50,717 bases of DNA from Nitrospira sp. GTDB taxonomy: Bacteria; Nitrospirota; Nitrospiria; Nitrospirales; Nitrospiraceae. This document shows, piece by piece, positions 24,872-33,328 of this stretch (positions within the stretch are counted from its first letter, which is position 1; every line of letters begins with the position of its first letter). The notes under the pieces were generated by a model. It had not been told where the DNA came from. It saw nothing but the letters and a program-made list of their open reading frames with translations, and searched no databases. The position numbers and the translations under genes are program-made. Location: the NCBI GenBank assembly GCA_018242725.1, contig JAFEBI010000026.1, positions 12,068-62,784 of the forward strand. Reading direction: 5' to 3'.

Positions 24872-26614
24872 ATGCGTACACACACGATCGCCATCCACAT
24901 ACTATGGAGCGCCCTTCTACTCTCGATATTCAGCGGATGCTACAGCCAACCCGCTCCCACGCGACCAACTGTCTGGCACGCCGATGACCGACGGCCTATC
25001 CTCGAACCACAGGAAGAAACCGAGGGCCAGTGGGCTCTCTGGGATGGCACTGATAAAATGATTTTCTATCGAGTCGGGCAGTTCCTCAACGTCGGTCGCT
25101 CTTTCCGGGCAATCGGAACCTGGGTGGGGTTGACCGATCCGCTGGAAGCCCAGAACATCAATGCCTTCGACGAGGTGCCGGACTCGACCTGGTTTACCAA
25201 TCGGCACCACGTCAACCGTCTGTCTCAGGACACGCTGGCTCGTGGGGCCACAAAGGAACAGGGTGCACCTGATATGACAGGCCCCTGGGAGGCTATCAGT
25301 GGAAAGGAGAGCTTGGGATCCACACCCGGGTTTGTGATTCGAGACCGGAAGAACGATCTGTATCTCCTCAAGTTCGACCCGCCGCTCCATCCGGAGATGA
25401 CGACGGCATCGGAGGTCATCTCCTCACGGTTTCTCCATGCAGCTGGGTACAACGTACCGGAGCATTACCTGGTCGAAGTCGATCCGTCACGCATCACGAT
25501 CGGCGAAAAGGCGACGTTTCGAGGCCGATACCACGTGCCAAGGCCTCTGACACAGGACGATATTCGGGCGATCTTGGAACGGGTTCCCCATCAGCCGGAT
25601 GGCACCCTTCGGGCAATGGCCAGTAAATTCTTGCCGGGAGTTCCGAAAGGGCCGTTCCTCTACGCCGGTCAACGTTCCGACGATCCCCACGATCGCATTC
25701 GCCACGAAAATCGCCGGGAACTGCGGGGATTTCGCGTGATGGCTGCCTTTCTCAACCACACCGACACCAAGGCGGCCAACGCGCTGGACATGTATGATCC
25801 TCAAGCCCGCTACGTGACCCATTATCTCATCGACTTCTCGTCGACATTGGGCGCGGACAATGCCGATCCCCAACTGCCCCGGTTCGGCAACGAATACTTC
25901 CTCGACTTCGCCACCATCGGTCGGTCGATGGCCGGAGCAGGTCTGTACGTGAAGCCATGGGAGGTTCCCCTCCGAATGGAGTTCCCGGCAGTGGGGTACT
26001 TTGAGTCGGACTATTTCAATCCAGAGCGATGGCGCCCGACCTACCCCAACCCGGCGTTTCTCCGAACGACGCTCCGAGACGCCTATTGGGGAGCCAAGAT
26101 CGTAACCTCCTTCACGGATCAGGATATCGACACGATCGTCCATACAGGAGGATTCACCGATCCCCGAGCCGAGCAATATGTGGCTGATGTCGTGAAGGCG
26201 CGCCGGGACAAGATCGGTCGTCACTACTTCAGCTTGGTCAACCCCCTCGATCACTTCGAAGTGAAGGAACGCAACGGGACCAATCTGGTGTTGAGGTTTG
26301 AGAATCTCGCCGTCTTGCGAGGATATGCCCCGAACGATAGGCCTGCCTATCGGTATCGTGTGAAGCGTTTAGTGAAATTCGGCATTGACTCGGTAATTCT
26401 TCCGCAACAGGTCGTGCATCAACCGACACTCACGATTCCCCATGGATCTGAAGTCGTCGAACCAGCGGTAACTTCCGATGATGTCACCCTGGCTGTAGAG
26501 ATTCAGACAAGTTATGACGAAGGGAAGCAATGGAGCCCGAAGTCGATTGTCTATCTCCGATGTGATCCCAAAGCGAAGCGATTCCAGCTCTCAGGGCTTG
26601 ATCGCGAGAGCTGA
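24872..26614 (+). CDS. Exported lipoprotein with protein-kinase-like catalytic motifs
   Basis: 580 aa from the ATG at 24872. The lipobox SIFSGC gives Cys23 as the lipidation site. A kinase-like core is visible: Lys167 in LYLLKFDPP (beta-3 lysine), Glu181 in TTASEVISS (helix C), the catalytic loop HTDTKAAN (296-303) matching H-x-D-x-K-x-x-N, and Asp321-Phe322 in LIDFSSTLG, 23 residues later, matching the DFG region. A glycine-rich P-loop is not evident. HipA- or Fam20-type atypical kinases show similar spacing. No family is recognised with certainty. It directly follows an Omp85-like gene and precedes another lipoprotein gene. Substrate and ATP source outside the cytoplasm are open questions. 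Confidence 0.7.
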   Translation: MRTHTIAIHILWSALLLSIFSGCYSQPAPTRPTVWHADDRRPILEPQEETEGQWALWDGTDKMIFYRVGQFLNVGRSFRAIGTWVGLTDPLEAQNINAFDEVPDSTWFTNRHHVNRLSQDTLARGATKEQGAPDMTGPWEAISGKESLGSTPGFVIRDRKNDLYLLKFDPPLHPEMTTASEVISSRFLHAAGYNVPEHYLVEVDPSRITIGEKATFRGRYHVPRPLTQDDIRAILERVPHQPDGTLRAMASKFLPGVPKGPFLYAGQRSDDPHDRIRHENRRELRGFRVMAAFLNHTDTKAANALDMYDPQARYVTHYLIDFSSTLGADNADPQLPRFGNEYFLDFATIGRSMAGAGLYVKPWEVPLRMEFPAVGYFESDYFNPERWRPTYPNPAFLRTTLRDAYWGAKIVTSFTDQDIDTIVHTGGFTDPRAEQYVADVVKARRDKIGRHYFSLVNPLDHFEVKERNGTNLVLRFENLAVLRGYAPNDRPAYRYRVKRLVKFGIDSVILPQQVVHQPTLTIPHGSEVVEPAVTSDDVTLAVEIQTSYDEGKQWSPKSIVYLRCDPKAKRFQLSGLDRES

Positions 26615-26688
26615 ACCACACGGTGCTGGCAAGCATGGTACCGTGGCGTCGGCTGAAAAGAGAACGTAGTCGTCGAAGGAGCATAATC

Positions 26689-27618
26689 ATGCAAGGACAA
26701 ACCAGCTCATCCACCAAAGTCTTTACCGCCAGACTGGTTGCCACCGGACTGCTTCTTGGCTGTCTCGGAGTCATGGGCTGCGAGATCAGGCCGAAACCCT
26801 TCCTTCATACTGTCGAATATGACTCGATCTCGTCTTGTCGGGAAGGATCCGATCACTGTTCTTGGAAACGTTCGGAAAGGGAGGCAGAATTCTCGGCTCT
26901 CGTCAATTGCCTGCTGGCGGGAGCCAATGTGCTGGAGATCACTGAAGAGCAGGACCAAGGCCAGTTGCCGATGCGCAGAGTCGTTGCGCCGGTTTCACCG
27001 AGATTCGGGTACGAGCGTGGATCGAATTCCCCCCAAGATTCAGACAGGTGTTCTGGAACAGGCGGCGCCTGTTCCGTTGTCAGCCGACATGATCGGCCCC
27101 TTACCTGGGCGAGCTGCGGAACGCGGAACTTGGACGAAGGTGAACTGAGAGGTGGAAATGATCCCCCTAACGCATACAGACTGAATCACACCGATGTGGT
27201 GACCGGATCCCTGGCCGATGCAACCAACGACTATCCCGGCCCGGATGGATTGGACGGACCGGATCGCTGGTATCGGATCACGATCAGTGAACGGACGAGA
27301 ATCGAAGTGGCCGCGGCGGCTAACCGTGCCCTCTGGTCCGGCGTCGTCGGTCTCGTCCAATCAGCCTGGCAGCCGGCTTTATCGCTCATCGCGTCGGACG
27401 GAACCCAACTGCAACAAGGCTACGTGTTTCGAGCGGGCGTAACGGCGTTGCTTCCCGCAGAGATCGAACCGGGGACCTACTACGTGGTCGTCGACAGCTC
27501 TGTTCGAGAATCGAAACGGGGGGATGGGCTCTATCGGCTGTATGTGGGTTTCAATCGTAATCTGATGGGAGCACCCATTCGTCCGAGCTCGTTCCAAAAC
27601 CGGCTTGAGATCGACTGA
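26689..27618 (+). CDS. Lipoprotein with PPC-like C-terminal domain
   Basis: 309 aa from the ATG at 26689 (AAGGAG upstream). Lipobox GVMGC gives Cys31. Residues about 175-300 resemble bacterial pre-peptidase C-terminal (PPC) domains: DVVTGSLAD, DRWYRITI, AALSLIASDGTQL-like strands and PGTYYVVVDSS. PPC domains are beta-sandwiches that often bind surfaces or aid secretion. Residues about 105-160 are of poor pattern and another frame looks equally protein-like there, so a pair of compensating frameshifts cannot be excluded. Follows the kinase-like lipoprotein by 74 bp. Confidence 0.7.
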   Translation: MQGQTSSSTKVFTARLVATGLLLGCLGVMGCEIRPKPFLHTVEYDSISSCREGSDHCSWKRSEREAEFSALVNCLLAGANVLEITEEQDQGQLPMRRVVAPVSPRFGYERGSNSPQDSDRCSGTGGACSVVSRHDRPLTWASCGTRNLDEGELRGGNDPPNAYRLNHTDVVTGSLADATNDYPGPDGLDGPDRWYRITISERTRIEVAAAANRALWSGVVGLVQSAWQPALSLIASDGTQLQQGYVFRAGVTALLPAEIEPGTYYVVVDSSVRESKRGDGLYRLYVGFNRNLMGAPIRPSSFQNRLEID

Positions 27619-27724
27619 CCCGGCAGGGAATACCACGATCTTGGATAGTTGTCCCAACAACTTGCTTCAAGGAGATCTGCGATGAGGAGTGCCTCGATAA
27701 ACATGTGTCGGTCGCAATCGTGAC

Positions 27725-28210
27725 ATGATCACCACGCCGGCACGCGCCATTACTTTCGTACGCCTGTCCGAAGTCTCAAAAGACTCCCTTCTCGAGCACA
27801 TGTCCAACCCACGCCTGGCCGCGCACATGCCGTTGCTCACGTTCCAATGGGACCATGAGGCTGTGACACGGTTCGTTGCAGACAAGGAGGAGGCCTGGCG
27901 CCGCGATGGTCTTGGGCATTGGGCCATCCTGTGTGACGGCCGCTATGTGGGCTGGGGTGGGTTTCAGAAGGAAGGTGACGAGTGGGATTTTGGGTTAGTG
28001 CTCAAGACGGACGCGTTTGGGCTTGGACCTACTATCGCAAAGAAGGCAATGGAGTTTGCAAGGAGTGATGACCGTATTCCCTCGGTGACGTTCCTTGTGC
28101 CTCTCTCACGAAAGCACCTTGGTGCACTTGAAAGACTCGGAGCAACGTGGGTCGGCGAGATTGAGTACGGCGGCGCCACATTTCGAAAATTCAGGCTGGA
28201 TACGCTCTGA
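27725..28210 (+). CDS. GNAT-family acetyltransferase
   Basis: 161 aa of the RimJ/RimL-like type: WAILCDGRYVGWGGFQ (beta strands 2-4), DFGLVLK, then GLGPTIAKKAMEFA as the acetyl-CoA loop (the classical Q/R-x-x-G-x-G/A is reduced to F-G-L-G-P), and LERLGATWVGE near the C-terminus. The substrate cannot be inferred. It converges with the sigma-54 activator gene, whose stop is 41 bp away. No clear ribosome-binding site. Confidence 0.8.
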   Translation: MITTPARAITFVRLSEVSKDSLLEHMSNPRLAAHMPLLTFQWDHEAVTRFVADKEEAWRRDGLGHWAILCDGRYVGWGGFQKEGDEWDFGLVLKTDAFGLGPTIAKKAMEFARSDDRIPSVTFLVPLSRKHLGALERLGATWVGEIEYGGATFRKFRLDTL

Positions 28211-28251
28211 CCGATTCGTCCGCATCCTGATCGTTCTTCGAAGAAGGAGAC

Positions 28252-29901
28252 CTACCCTTGGATCGGTGACCCGCTGGATTTCTTGATCCCCATCTTTTTC
28301 ATACGTGAGGCAAGCGTCGTGGGCTTGAGTCCCAGGCGTTCGGCGGCGCCGCCGGCCCCGTAGACCCTCCAGCCCGATTGCTCGAGTGCGGCGACAATAT
28401 TCGCGCGCTCCATCTGGCGGAGGTCTGACTCGGCCAGCACGTCGTCATCGCCGCTCCGTGGGGCCAAGATCGGGGATGTGGACGCAGCGTTCTCTACAGA
28501 GCCTGAATGGATCGGGAGTTCAAACCGGACCTTTCCGCAGCGCGCGGCAATCACCGCCCGTTCGATGATATTCTGCAACTCGCGGACATTCCCAGGCCAA
28601 TCATATTCTTGGAGCCGTCGTCCGTCGGATTCCGTCAGTCCCGGCCCTTCACACCCCAGTTTTCTCCTGACCTGCTGCAGACATTTGGCCGCGATCAAAG
28701 GAATGTCCTCCCTGCGATCACGAAGCGGAGGGACCTCGATCGGAAAGACGTTCAAACGAAAATAGAGGTCCTGCCTAAAACGGCCTTGTTCCACTTCTTG
28801 CAGAAGGTTGCGATTGGTTGCGGCGATGATTCGTACGTTTATCTTTCGTGTGCGGTCGTCGCCGACGCGCTCGTATTCCCCTTCCTGCAGCACTCGCAGC
28901 AACTTGCTTTGCAACTCTAATGGGATCTCTCCGACTTCGTCCAGGAAGAGGGTACCGCCGTCGGCCGCTTCGAATCGGCCGGCGCGGTCCTTCAAGGCCC
29001 CGGTGAAGGAACCCTTAACATGGCCGAAGAATTCACTTTCGTACAACTCTCGTGGTACCGAGGCGCAATTGACGCGAATCAGCGGCCGACCTTTTCGCCG
29101 GCTTCGTTCATGGATAGCTCGACTGACGAGTTCCTTTCCGGTCCCTGACTCTCCTGTGATCATCACGGTCGCCTCGGTTGGTGCCACGACCTCGATGAGT
29201 TTCACGACCTGTGCGATGGTCGGACTCTGGCCGACAATGTCTCCAAACGACTCCGATTCGGACAGTTCTTCCCGCAAGTAGGTGTTTTCGGCGGCCAACT
29301 GAGCACTCAGCCGCTCGATCTCTTCGAAGGCTCTGGCGTTCGCGATGGCCGTTCCGGCATGGTCGGCGATCATGCGAAGCCAGTCGGGTTCCCCCCGAGG
29401 GATCTCGACTCGCGTGAATACCCCGAGAACACCCAACACCTCTCCCTTGTAAGTAATCGGCTGTCCCTCAAAGCCTCGTATCCCTTCGAGCTGTGCCCAC
29501 TCGGGGCGAGCAATCCAGTGTCGGTCCTCAGCAATCTCCCGGACCACAATGGATTGACCGCTTCTGGCAATCTGCCCGACCTTTCGGACCCCGAGCGGGA
29601 AACGACGGAAACGCCCTTGCAAGTGGGACCAATCTTGTGACGAATCGGCCGTGGAACGTCCGGCACTCGCGACCAGGTGCAGGCAGGACGTCCGGTCGGG
29701 ACATTCCTCACGCATCGGACAGGATGCGCAGATATCACCTGGCTTGATGAGCCAAACACGAGCAAGGGCGATGTGTGGCCGTTCGGCCAGTCGTCGAACG
29801 ACGAGGGATAAAAGCGTGCCCAAGGTCCGCTCCTGCGCCATATCAAGCAGGAGGCTCTTCAGAGACTCAAACTCCACTTCGTACTCGGCGGCCGTGTCCA
29901 T
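28252..29901 (-). CDS. GAF-domain sigma-54-dependent activator with a four-cysteine insert
   Basis: 549 aa from the ATG at 29901; a TTG 12 codons upstream is also possible. Residues 10-190 form a GAF sensory domain that contains CASCPMREECPDRTSC (Cys58, 61, 67, 73), which could hold an Fe-S cluster or zinc. The AAA+ core has Walker A GESGTGKE (250-257), GSFTGA (297-302, Ser in place of the usual first Ala) and LFLDE (318-322). The C-terminal Fis-type HTH (GAGGAAERLGLKPTTLASRMKKMG) is nearly identical to that of the activator at 15603, so both may bind the same DNA site. Divergent from a sigma-54-type promoter at 30032. Confidence 0.95.
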   Translation of the reverse strand: MDTAAEYEVEFESLKSLLLDMAQERTLGTLLSLVVRRLAERPHIALARVWLIKPGDICASCPMREECPDRTSCLHLVASAGRSTADSSQDWSHLQGRFRRFPLGVRKVGQIARSGQSIVVREIAEDRHWIARPEWAQLEGIRGFEGQPITYKGEVLGVLGVFTRVEIPRGEPDWLRMIADHAGTAIANARAFEEIERLSAQLAAENTYLREELSESESFGDIVGQSPTIAQVVKLIEVVAPTEATVMITGESGTGKELVSRAIHERSRRKGRPLIRVNCASVPRELYESEFFGHVKGSFTGALKDRAGRFEAADGGTLFLDEVGEIPLELQSKLLRVLQEGEYERVGDDRTRKINVRIIAATNRNLLQEVEQGRFRQDLYFRLNVFPIEVPPLRDRREDIPLIAAKCLQQVRRKLGCEGPGLTESDGRRLQEYDWPGNVRELQNIIERAVIAARCGKVRFELPIHSGSVENAASTSPILAPRSGDDDVLAESDLRQMERANIVAALEQSGWRVYGAGGAAERLGLKPTTLASRMKKMGIKKSSGSPIQG

Positions 29902-29943
29902 TCTGAGAAGATAGATTAATCCCGTAGCACGATGCAACGACCA

Positions 29944-29958
29944 TTCGTGGCGAACGAA
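29944..29958. promoter_or_regulatory. Candidate activator-binding inverted repeat
   Basis: TTCGTGGCGAACGAA is a perfect inverted repeat (TTCGT-N5-ACGAA). It ends 75 bp before the TGGCAC at 30033, the same distance as at 13685-13700, and lies 43 bp upstream of the activator gene's ATG, so it could also serve autoregulation. Confidence 0.5.
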
Positions 29959-30031
29959 AGCTCGTTGCAGGACCCATAATCGATGAACTAAGAAAGTCCT
30001 CGTATTGCAATGGCTTCTGAATTGGGCATCC

Positions 30032-30047
30032 TTGGCACGTAATTTGA
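30032..30047 (+). promoter_or_regulatory. Sigma-54-type promoter candidate
   Basis: TTGGCACGTAATTTGA: TTGGCACG-N4-TTGA with exact -24/-12 spacing and A replacing the last C of TTGC. It lies 48 bp before the ATG of the NTF2-fold gene at 30095 and is divergent from a sigma-54 activator gene. Confidence 0.6.
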
Positions 30048-30094
30048 GTAAGCCTTAGAGTAGAACTCAATTCCACCCAAACGGAGGTGACAGC

Positions 30095-30469
30095 ATGGCC
30101 AGTTCATCCATTATCGACAGCAGTGTTCATAACAGGCTTCAAGAGCTTTTTGGCTACATCCGGTCCGGACGCATCCTCGACGCCATCAATGAATTCTATG
30201 CCGAGGACGCGGTCATGCAGGAGAACAACGAACTGCCGACGGTCGGACGGCAGGCCAACCTGAATAGGGAACGCCAGTTCCTCAGCAGCGTGAAGGAATG
30301 GAAGCGTTTCGAAGTCACAGCCCAAGGTGCAGGTGATAATGTGACGTTTTACGAGACTGTGATGGACTGGATTGCGATGGACGGGACACCGGTTCACGTC
30401 GAACAGGTCGTCGTTGCCAGGTGGCGGGACAGCAAGATCGTCCACGAACGGTTTTATCACAATCCGTGA
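30095..30469 (+). CDS. SnoaL/NTF2-like protein
   Basis: 124 aa single-domain alpha+beta cone of the NTF2/SnoaL type: an N-terminal helix followed by AINEFYAEDAVMQENN, a central strand region (VTFYETVMDWIAMDG) and a C-terminal VVVARWRDSKIVHERFYH strand pair. Many such proteins are small-molecule binding or isomerase-like; no catalytic residue pattern can be assigned. CGGAGGTGACAGC before the ATG is a strong ribosome-binding site. First gene behind the promoter at 30032. Confidence 0.8.
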   Translation: MASSSIIDSSVHNRLQELFGYIRSGRILDAINEFYAEDAVMQENNELPTVGRQANLNRERQFLSSVKEWKRFEVTAQGAGDNVTFYETVMDWIAMDGTPVHVEQVVVARWRDSKIVHERFYHNP

Positions 30470-30677
30470 CCCTGTGACGGCCGGAAGAATTGGTTGTTTC
30501 TGCGCTGCAGGAAAAGAAAGGACAACACTCATGACCAGAGTCAGGACCTCCCACCCTATGCGGTGGAAGCAAACAAGCAATATGTACAAATTTGTCGGAT
30601 CATTAGGAAGCTTCTCAAGTCATCGCTTCAACAGTCTCAATGCAATGACCGTGTGTTCCGACTGAAAGGCTACGAAC

Positions 30678-31118
30678 ATGAGCACCACGATCCGTCCACC
30701 CTTCACCAACGACACCGCCCTGGCTAAGGTCCAGGCTGCGGAGGATGCGTGGAATAGTCGTGATCCGGAGCGGGTCGCGCTCGCTTATACTGAAGACTCG
30801 GAGTGGAGAAATCGCTCGGAATTCTTCCGAGGTCGGGAGGCTATTCGTGCCTTTCTTACCAGGAAGTGGGAACACGAATTGGACTATCGCCTAAAGAAGG
30901 AATTGTGGACATTTGGTGGAAACAGGATTGCAGTTCGCTTCGAGTACGAATGGCACGATATGGAAGGCCAGTGGTATCGCTCGTACGGAAATGAGATGTG
31001 GGAGTTCGATGAGGAGGGTCTCATGACACGGCGGTATGCCAGCATCAACGATGTCCCCATCCAGGAAACAGAGCGAACGGTATTTGTTCCTGATCGGTCA
31101 GCTAGCTCTCAATGCTGA
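30678..31118 (+). CDS. DUF1348 NTF2-like protein
   Basis: 146 aa matching the DUF1348 pattern throughout: [47 protein letters not shown], a [18 protein letters not shown] strand and [16 protein letters not shown]2 fold; function unknown. 208 bp separate it from the previous gene, with no strong ribosome-binding site, so a separate promoter is possible. An AhpD-like gene follows after 33 bp. Confidence 0.88.
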   Translation: MSTTIRPPFTNDTALAKVQAAEDAWNSRDPERVALAYTEDSEWRNRSEFFRGREAIRAFLTRKWEHELDYRLKKELWTFGGNRIAVRFEYEWHDMEGQWYRSYGNEMWEFDEEGLMTRRYASINDVPIQETERTVFVPDRSASSQC

Positions 31119-31151
31119 TGTTCAGTTTTCTGTCTGGGAAGGGGAATCGAC

Positions 31152-31715
31152 ATGAGGTTCAAAATACATACGAGTTTCACTGCGCCCCAGGACTCACGGC
31201 GAATCTTGGAAGAGATCGAAGGGAAATACGGCTTCTTGCCGAACTTCTTCGGCGTCCTGGCTGAGTCGCCGGCAGCCGTCCAATCCTACACAGCCGTGAG
31301 TGATGCCCTTCAGCACTGCATGCTTACGCCAGTGGAACAGCAGATCGTCGCCTTGACCATCAGTGTCACGACCGACTGTGCCTACTGTGTAGCGGACCAC
31401 TCGATTCTAGCTCAGAAGGTGGGTGTTACAGAGAAGGTTCTCTCGGAGTTACGGGCGCAGAAACCCTTGTCGGATAAGAAACTGAATGCGTTACGAACCC
31501 TCGTGCTCTCAGTTATGAACCATCGAGGATGGGTGCCGAATGAGGACCTAGAACAGTTTGCCAAGGCGGGGTACACCGAACGGCATGTCTTAGAGGTCAT
31601 CACGTTCTTGGCTCTCAAGATCATGAGTAATTATGTAAATCAGGTGGCCAAGACCCCGCTCGATTCTCGACTGGCTAGCCAGGTAGGAAGTCCCAAGGCC
31701 ATCACTTCCGCGTGA
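31152..31715 (+). CDS. AhpD-like (CMD family) protein, second copy
   Basis: 187 aa. Glu62 in TPVEQQIVALTIS and the CAYCVADH motif (Cys76, Cys79, His83) form the complete AhpD-type relay. Same length class as the protein encoded at 17869 and similar layout (FLPNFFGVLAESP matching VTPNLFRTLAHAP), so the two are paralogues. GGGAAGGGG before the ATG. Likely peroxide or thiol stress function. Confidence 0.9.
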   Translation: MRFKIHTSFTAPQDSRRILEEIEGKYGFLPNFFGVLAESPAAVQSYTAVSDALQHCMLTPVEQQIVALTISVTTDCAYCVADHSILAQKVGVTEKVLSELRAQKPLSDKKLNALRTLVLSVMNHRGWVPNEDLEQFAKAGYTERHVLEVITFLALKIMSNYVNQVAKTPLDSRLASQVGSPKAITSA

Positions 31716-31804
31716 TCATCGATCGGTTTAGTCGGATCAAGCCAAGGGAGAAGTGGAGAACACGGTGAGGTAGCGCATTGGCTTGTGACAGGAGATCCTC
31801 TTCC

Positions 31805-32401
31805 ATGCGATCCTTTACATCATTACTGACTGAAGTCCGCTCCTGTGCCCTCTGTGCGGAACATCTGTTGCATGGCCCCAGGCCAATCCTCCAGTTGCAC
31901 CCGAACGCTCGCATCCTCATTGCTGGTCAAGCGCCAGGGAGAAGGGTTCACGAATCAGGCATACCCTTCGATGATCCCAGCGGTGATCGTTTACGTGAGT
32001 GGATGGGAGTCACACGCGAAGTCTTTTACGACCCGGAACAGATTGCAATTCTTCCGATGGGGTTCTGTTTTCCTGGCACTGGCAAGTCTGGCGATCTTCC
32101 GCCGCGGTCCGAGTGTGCACCTGCCTGGCGGGAACAACTGCTCAGTCACCTCCGTCACCTGAGGCTTACGTTGATCGTCGGCCAGTACGCGCAGGCATAC
32201 CACCTCGGTCGCTCAAAGTCGTCACTCACCGAGACAGTTCAATCCTGGCGTACTTATTGGCCCGATGCCGTTCCGCTTCCTCACCCAAGCCCGAGAAACA
32301 ACATTTGGCTTCGACGAAACCCGTGGTTTGAGGACGAACTTCTGCCTGCCCTGCGCGAGCAAGTCTCCAAGGTCCTTCGCCGATCTACCGTGTTCCCCTA
32401 A
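31805..32401 (+). CDS. Uracil-DNA glycosylase-family protein
   Basis: 198 aa. The N-terminal CALC pair (Cys14, Cys17), the active-site strand ILIAGQAPG (37-45) with GIPFDDPSGDRLREWMG after it, and a late LPHPSPRNN motif (H-P-S-P) fit the UdgX/family 4-5-like uracil-DNA glycosylase superfamily. Bacterial members of this exact layout are short and often unannotated. Start chosen at 31805 (CAGGAGAT upstream) although the frame is open 9 codons earlier. Would excise deaminated bases, a plausible partner for genes tied to nitrogen oxides, which deaminate cytosine. Confidence 0.8.
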   Translation: MRSFTSLLTEVRSCALCAEHLLHGPRPILQLHPNARILIAGQAPGRRVHESGIPFDDPSGDRLREWMGVTREVFYDPEQIAILPMGFCFPGTGKSGDLPPRSECAPAWREQLLSHLRHLRLTLIVGQYAQAYHLGRSKSSLTETVQSWRTYWPDAVPLPHPSPRNNIWLRRNPWFEDELLPALREQVSKVLRRSTVFP

Positions 32402-32811
32402 AATAATCCGAGAGCAATGAGGCCAGCGCACACGAATGCTATTACCTCAGTGCTCTCACTTCATGCCAGTGCGCCAAATTCACGCGTAAAGTCCGCGTAA
32501 TTCAGAGAAGGAGACCATTCCAATTGGGGCTACGCAGCCTTCTGATGTGCATCGACCCGCGTTTCGTCTGTCATGGCCATTTTCTGGCACCAGCGAGCAA
32601 AGCCACCGCGCAGGATATTAGCATTCTGATGGGAAGCGAGCGCCTCCCGATTTCAGATGTGCTTCGGCTGCGGAGAATCGCGTTGTAAGCAACTTGTGAT
32701 TGTCAATCGGGAACCGCTCCCAGCGTTGCAGACCACCTACACCTCATCGTTTCGCTAACAGTGCTTCTATCGTACGGCGCTTCAGCTCAGGAACCCGGTT
32801 CCTATGGCCGC
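32402..32811. other. Gene-free stretch between cargo blocks
   Basis: About 410 bp. On the minus strand a 40-codon open segment (about 32530-32650) reads like a C-terminal fragment with ILRGGFARWCQKMAM, with stops on both sides. It may be a remnant of a deleted gene; not identified. Confidence 0.35.
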
Positions 32812-32842
32812 TTGACTCCGTACCCTGGTACAGGGTGTATCG
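32812..32842 (+). promoter_or_regulatory. MerR-type promoter/operator
   Basis: TTGACT (-35, 32812-32817) is followed by CCGTAC-N4-GTACAG (32818-32833) and, after a 19-bp spacer, a poor -10 (GTATCG). The first 12 bases are identical to the well-known mer operator (TTGACTCCGTAC) and the long spacer is the hallmark of MerR-activated promoters. Starts 48 bp before merR, so autoregulated expression of the whole mer-like operon is expected. Confidence 0.75.
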
Positions 32843-32859
32843 TCGAAGCCGAGGTCCAT

Positions 32860-33297
32860 ATGACGATAGAACTCAAGATTGGGCAGCTCGCGAAACAGGT
32901 GGGCGTGAATATCGAGACGATCCGCTATTACGAGCGATTGAACTTGCTTGCTCCTATGTCACGACTTCCATCCGGCTACAGGCTCTACAATAGAGATTCC
33001 CAACGGCGGCTGCGGTTCATCAAGAACGCCCAGGCGTTGGGCTTCACGCTCCATGAGATCGAGGAACTTCTCGATCTTAGGGCCAGCTCAAAGGCTCGGT
33101 GCGGGGATATCCAACGAAAGGCAGAGACAAAGTTGAAACACGTGGAAGCCAAGGTGAGTGACTTGCAGGCGCTGGCCCGAGCGCTTCGAGGCTTGATCCG
33201 GACGTGTCGAGCCGGCCGGCCCAGCGATCACTGCCCGATTCTGGCGAGTCTGGAAAATGAGCACAAGTTGCCAGGAAAAATGCGGCAGAGCAAATGA
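32860..33297 (+). CDS. merR: MerR-family mercury-type regulator
   Basis: 145 aa. An N-terminal winged HTH (IGQLAKQVGVNIETIRYYER, residues 7-26; YRLYN) and a dimerisation helix are followed by the metal site: Cys81, Cys116 and Cys125. The C-x8-C spacing and position match MerR Cys82/Cys117/Cys126, the planar trigonal Hg(II) site, rather than the CueR C-x7-C loop. The ATG at 32860 is used because longer upstream codons run through the operator. First gene of the merR-merT-merP run, unlike the divergent arrangement of Tn21/Tn501. Confidence 0.9.
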   Translation: MTIELKIGQLAKQVGVNIETIRYYERLNLLAPMSRLPSGYRLYNRDSQRRLRFIKNAQALGFTLHEIEELLDLRASSKARCGDIQRKAETKLKHVEAKVSDLQALARALRGLIRTCRAGRPSDHCPILASLENEHKLPGKMRQSK

Positions 33298-33328
33298 GCG
33301 AAGGCCGCGATTGATGGTTGGCGAATGA

